Shown here piece after piece: positions 5,386 through 7,398 of a DNA stretch of 7,398 nucleotides (the stretch's first letter is position 1; every line of letters starts with the position of its first letter). The position numbers and the translations under genes are program-made. The notes under the pieces were generated by a model. That model was not told where the DNA came from. It made no database searches and was given only the letters and a program-made list of their open reading frames with translations. Where the stretch lies: NCBI GenBank assembly GCA_947165555.1, contig CAMVAR010000031.1:1-7398 (forward strand). Direction: 5' to 3'. Source of the DNA: an uncultured Pseudomonadota bacterium (GTDB lineage Bacteria; Pseudomonadota; Alphaproteobacteria; Rs-D84).

Positions 5386-5397
5386 TTTACATCCTTT
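5381..5397 (-). repeat. Repeated gene-junction element, copy 1
   Basis: AAAGGATGTAAAATGAA on the minus strand. As in the copy at 4884-4900, it codes KDVK-stop for the upstream gene and carries the Shine-Dalgarno sequence and an overlapping ATGA start for the next gene. Confidence 0.8.
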
Positions 5398-5648
5398 CTT
5401 TTTATTACGATTTTTATTTCCGTATCTGTATCTCTTGTCATAGTGGCGACATAATTTAAGATACCGCTGATTGCACCTGTTTGTGTGTGTGCAAAATAGG
5501 AAGCATCCGCTGTTTTGCTTTTGTTGATATACAAATAAGCATACCAATTCTGCGGTTGTTTTTGATACAGATTATTAAACCCTTGTTCTATTTGTTGAGA
5601 GGGTTCAATATCTATAAAATTTATTCCAAACCATTTACGAAGTTTCAT
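5382..5648 (-). CDS. Hypothetical protein, 88 residues
   Basis: Not recognised. It begins MKLRKWFGINFIDIEP and contains an aromatic-rich strand-like part (NWYAYLYINKS at 34-44). A middle stretch, SYFAHTQTGAISGILNYVATM (50-70), is mildly hydrophobic but too polar for a convincing membrane helix. It ends in EIKIVIKRKDVK. Its start overlaps the stop of the zinc-ribbon/coiled-coil gene by one base (TAATG), with AAAGGA a few bases before, and its own stop overlaps the next start (ATGA). This double overlap supports real translation within the operon. Probably a small cytosolic phage protein; no function is offered. Confidence 0.68.
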   Translation of the reverse strand: MKLRKWFGINFIDIEPSQQIEQGFNNLYQKQPQNWYAYLYINKSKTADASYFAHTQTGAISGILNYVATMTRDTDTEIKIVIKRKDVK

Positions 5649-5977
5649 TAATTGTCCTTTTGTTCTAGTGCTGTTATTTGTTCTAGGGATTTTTCTATCT
5701 TTGAGATTTCACACTGACTTTGTATTTGTAAAACATTGTTCAAATTTGCAAATTTAGAATTATTTATAAGTTCAAATCTTTTCTTTGCCGATTTCAACCC
5801 ATCTTTTGCGACATCCAATGCCTTGCGTGTGTGTATAAGTTCTTGCCAAAGTTCTATATCACCACCAATCATCTGTAATTTGCATTTTTTATTGTCGCAA
5901 CACCAAACTTCTGGCATATCGCCCCCAAGATGTTTTTTTAATTCCTGCCCACAGAATGGACATTTCATATCACCCAT
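5648..5977 (-). CDS. Zinc-ribbon and coiled-coil protein (Lar-like N-terminus)
   Basis: A 109-residue protein with an N-terminal zinc ribbon: CPFC at 6-9 and a second cluster CCDNKKC at 26-32. This matches the style of Lar-type and other phage zinc-ribbon proteins. From about 43 to 108 it is charged and helix-rich (ELWQELIHTRKALDVAKDGLKSAKKRFELI, then EISKIEKSLEQITALEQK), likely a coiled coil for self-assembly or partner binding. The ATG at 5977 is chosen because AAAGGTGG lies just upstream; a GTG at 5986 would place the Shine-Dalgarno sequence too close, and an ATG at 5968 would still keep the first Cys pair. It follows the 28-residue micro-protein by 15 nt. Function is inferred only at the level of nucleic-acid or protein binding. 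Confidence 0.68.
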   Translation of the reverse strand: MGDMKCPFCGQELKKHLGGDMPEVWCCDNKKCKLQMIGGDIELWQELIHTRKALDVAKDGLKSAKKRFELINNSKFANLNNVLQIQSQCEISKIEKSLEQITALEQKDN

Positions 5978-5982
5978 TATTA

Positions 5983-5996
5983 CCACCTTTGGTTAT
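5983..5996 (-). repeat. Ribosome-binding leader repeat, copy 2
   Basis: ATAACCAAAGGTGG on the minus strand, identical over 14 bp to 6085-6098. It places AAAGGTGG five bases before the start of the zinc-ribbon gene and includes the stop of the 28-residue gene. Confidence 0.8.
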
Positions 5997-6079
5997 ATTT
6001 TATTGACGCTAATGCCTTTTGTGTAAAGTAAATCAGCAGATGTTTTACACAAATCTAAAATATCGTTATTTGGACACAT
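5993..6079 (-). CDS. 28-residue micro-protein
   Basis: MCPNNDILDLCKTSADLLYTKGISVNKI. The case rests on context: a strong AAAGGTGG six bases upstream, the start nested in the end of the 42-residue gene, and a second identical leader straight after it. Cys2 and Cys11 and a short amphipathic helix (ILDLCKTSADLLYT) are the only features. It could be a tiny effector or merely a spacer that keeps ribosomes moving to the next gene. Confidence 0.45.
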   Translation of the reverse strand: MCPNNDILDLCKTSADLLYTKGISVNKI

Positions 6080-6194
6080 TGTCGCCACCTTTGGTTATGC
6101 TTTCAATCCATTTTTTATAAGACGGCACAAATGCCATACACATTTTACGCATCCCACGCAATTCATCAGTGCGCGACCCCTTATATGTTTTCAT
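6066..6194 (-). CDS. 42-residue basic micro-protein
   Basis: MKTYKGSRTDELRGMRKM..., 42 residues, rich in Lys and Arg, with a possible amphipathic helix through FVPSYKKWIESITK (22-35). AAAGGGGAATAAG precedes the ATG, and the start lies one base after the stop of the larger YopX-like gene, so translation is probably coupled. Its 3' end overlaps the 28-residue frame by 14 nt. Short basic proteins of this kind are frequent in phage early regions, often as inhibitors or nucleic-acid binders, but no match can be claimed. Confidence 0.6.
   Translation of the reverse strand: MKTYKGSRTDELRGMRKMCMAFVPSYKKWIESITKGGDNVSK
6085..6098 (-). repeat. Ribosome-binding leader repeat, copy 1
   Basis: ATAACCAAAGGTGG on the minus strand, identical to 5983-5996. 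It lies inside the coding end of the 42-residue gene (I-T-K-G-G) and serves as the Shine-Dalgarno sequence of the 28-residue gene. A 10-bp part (AACCAAAGGT) recurs at 6578-6587 inside the larger YopX-like gene. Confidence 0.8.
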
Positions 6195-6195
6195 C

Positions 6196-7062
6196 TTATT
6201 CCCCTTTGTAAATAATATCGTCATTTGGTTTTACTGGTTCGCAGTATTCATACCACTCCCCATTTCCACATTGGAACGGGCAATCTTCGTAATGTGGGTC
6301 AAAAATATTGCATAATAAATCATATACACAATTTTCTTGTTCGTCGCTATTGTCCCAAAATTTACACAACTTTCCAATCCACTTGCGTTGTTCTGCGTAT
6401 GGGTCGGCAGGTTCTGGTTGTTCAATATTTTCTTTTAATTTTTGTTCGCCTACCCAAACACAAACATTATCCGGGCCAATTGTTATGTCTTGGTCGCAAT
6501 GCGGGCATTTGGACGACAATTCCATTGACAGCCACAGCATCTGATTTTCTGACAGTTCGTTATTTTCATTTGTTTTTACCTTTGGTTCGTAAATACTGCC
6601 GACAATTTCAAGGTTGTCCGGTTCAAATGTGTAAAGCGATGTTATATTGTTATGGTCATTTGTGCGACGCACATACCAGCCATATTCGCGCCAAAATACT
6701 TCGTATTTATACAGACGTAAATCAACATCCTGTATAATGTCGCCGTCATAAATTAAACGACCGTCGGCCGCCGTCTTGCCGGTTGATTGCAGAATGTTAT
6801 TCACATCAACCAAAAAATAATCGTCAGAATCTGGTACATAACTGTTGTCGTACAGATATTGTCGGATCTGGTCAATATCTTGTTCATCATCAATTCCGGC
6901 GCGTTCAAGTGCCTTGTCCAATTCGTCAATATCAAATCCACAAAGACCATCGCTATTTACGGCAGCATTATTTATAATCAATGTGGCGGATTTGTCGTCC
7001 GCATTTTCGCCACCATATTCAACATCGATAACCACCCGAAATTTTAATCTATTGTTTTTCAT
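6196..7062 (-). CDS. YopX-like protein with Cys-rich C-terminal extension (long paralogue)
   Basis: A 288-residue protein in three parts. Residues 1-90 (RLKFRVVIDVEYGGENADDKS...) match the N-terminus of the shorter paralogue at 4885-5385. Residues 92-160 are the YopX domain, with STGKTAADGRLIYDGDII and the closing LEIVGSIYEP. After an Asn/Glu-rich linker the extension holds CPHC (186-189), then WIGKLCKFWDN (228-238) and further Cys at 245, 251, 261, 265 and 274, ending YCEPVKPNDD. The Cys pattern suggests bound metal, but pairing cannot be settled by eye. The start at 7062 has AAAGGA eight bases upstream. It follows the glycosylase gene by 17 nt and is coupled to the 42-residue gene. YopX function is unknown; the strongly acidic composition could indicate a DNA-mimic or protein-binding role, which is speculation. 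Confidence 0.8.
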   Translation of the reverse strand: MKNNRLKFRVVIDVEYGGENADDKSATLIINNAAVNSDGLCGFDIDELDKALERAGIDDEQDIDQIRQYLYDNSYVPDSDDYFLVDVNNILQSTGKTAADGRLIYDGDIIQDVDLRLYKYEVFWREYGWYVRRTNDHNNITSLYTFEPDNLEIVGSIYEPKVKTNENNELSENQMLWLSMELSSKCPHCDQDITIGPDNVCVWVGEQKLKENIEQPEPADPYAEQRKWIGKLCKFWDNSDEQENCVYDLLCNIFDPHYEDCPFQCGNGEWYEYCEPVKPNDDIIYKGE

Positions 7063-7079
7063 TATTTTTATCCTTTGAT

Positions 7080-7398
7080 TTACAGCCAATTTGGCCTGGT
7101 TCTGTTTGTCCAGCGGTACCAATCTGGTTTCATATTAAATTTTTCACGGATGCGCTGGCGGTTTAATTCGATGTCCGGACCCGTTGGGTCATAATCATAA
7201 TCGCGCAATTGTGGTGTGAATAATGCCCACCCGGAATCCGTATAATTGGTTTTGAACCCGCGGTGGTGCATTTCACGCAATAATTGACCGTATCGGCGGG
7301 CGGTAAATATGCTGTGCCGTTTGGCCCATTTCATGTGACCATGCCCCAGGCAATACACATGCGGCGCATCCGTGATATTGATGTTTTGTTTCAGCACA
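7080..7398 (-). CDS. Pyrimidine-dimer DNA glycosylase, T4 endonuclease V family (5' end beyond window)
   Basis: About 105 C-terminal residues are visible. They follow T4 DenV closely in pattern: VYCLGHGHMKWAKRHSIFTARRYGQLLREMHHRGF parallels the DenV segment with L-G-x-GH, a following Phe/Leu-x-x-R helix and RGF. The DY-D-P-x-x-x-x-I-x-x-NR-x-R-I-x-EK and P-x-WYRW elements match its C-terminus, where the aromatic patch contacts DNA. DenV cuts the glycosidic bond at UV-induced pyrimidine dimers and nicks the abasic site. The catalytic N-terminal threonine and the glutamate near residue 23 lie upstream of the window, so activity cannot be judged; roughly 40 residues are missing. A GTG at 7397 is in frame but is very likely an internal valine. 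It is the first visible gene of the element's operon. Confidence 0.88.
   Translation of the reverse strand, partial: VLKQNINITDAPHVYCLGHGHMKWAKRHSIFTARRYGQLLREMHHRGFKTNYTDSGWALFTPQLRDYDYDPTGPDIELNRQRIREKFNMKPDWYRWTNRTRPNWL

Noticed and set aside
5736..6026. Plus-strand 96-codon frame
   Set aside because: Antisense to the zinc-ribbon/coiled-coil gene, with no ribosome-binding site.
6231..6425. Minus-strand frame of 64 codons inside the long YopX gene
   Set aside because: Out-of-frame shadow of the Cys-rich extension; no ribosome-binding site at a suitable distance.
6225..7047. Several plus-strand frames of 64-170 codons
   Set aside because: All are antisense to the long YopX-like gene, whose domain match, start site and operon position are clear.
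1..7398. CRISPR array, toxin-antitoxin pair or insertion sequence
   Set aside because: No regularly spaced repeats, no recognisable toxin-antitoxin family, and no transposase or terminal inverted repeats were seen on either strand.

Overview
The window is AT-rich bacterial DNA that crosses a junction between chromosome and an integrated element. The host genes (tilS, a LOG-family gene, a HIT gene, a DUF167 gene) and the form of the HIT protein (NIFAKIIRGEIP, then PRGEY) look proteobacterial, most likely an AT-rich alphaproteobacterium. That placement is an inference from motif style, not a database result.

Left part, about 1-2685, is chromosomal housekeeping DNA. The 5' half of tilS leaves the window on the minus strand. 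A LOG-like phosphoribohydrolase gene diverges from it on the plus strand. A three-gene minus-strand operon converges on the LOG gene: an unrecognised 224-residue protein, then a HIT protein, then a DUF167/YggU protein. It has a good promoter at 2622-2649. The HIT frame runs 130 nt into the DUF167 gene.

At 2686-2742 lies only the 3' part of a tRNA-Leu(CAA), from the anticodon stem to the encoded CCA, followed by a probable tRNA terminator. This is the attachment scar left when an element integrates into a tRNA 3' end. The element therefore starts near 2743 and extends to the right, beyond the window. The restored full-length tRNA-Leu should lie at its far end.

Right part, 2743-7398, is a tightly packed minus-strand operon of phage or satellite type. 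In transcription order it encodes: a T4 endonuclease V-like pyrimidine-dimer glycosylase (cut by the window edge); a 288-residue YopX-like protein with a Cys-rich tail; 42- and 28-residue micro-proteins; a zinc-ribbon/coiled-coil protein; an 88-residue unknown; a second YopX-like protein; a 50-residue two-helix membrane protein; a Lar-like zinc-ribbon protein; a 46-residue two-helix membrane protein; an ASCH-domain protein; an excisionase-like helix-turn-helix protein; and a tyrosine integrase next to att. Genes are separated by a few nucleotides or overlap, with AAAGG-type ribosome-binding sites. Four of the small genes are below usual gene-calling length. No structural, terminase or replication genes are visible, so this looks like the early/accessory end of a temperate phage or phage satellite. 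I found no CRISPR array, rRNA or insertion sequence. No single locus here can be shown to be a new system. The best leads are the micro-protein-rich early operon, the YopX paralogue pair with an apparent fusion scar, and the two long out-of-frame overlaps.
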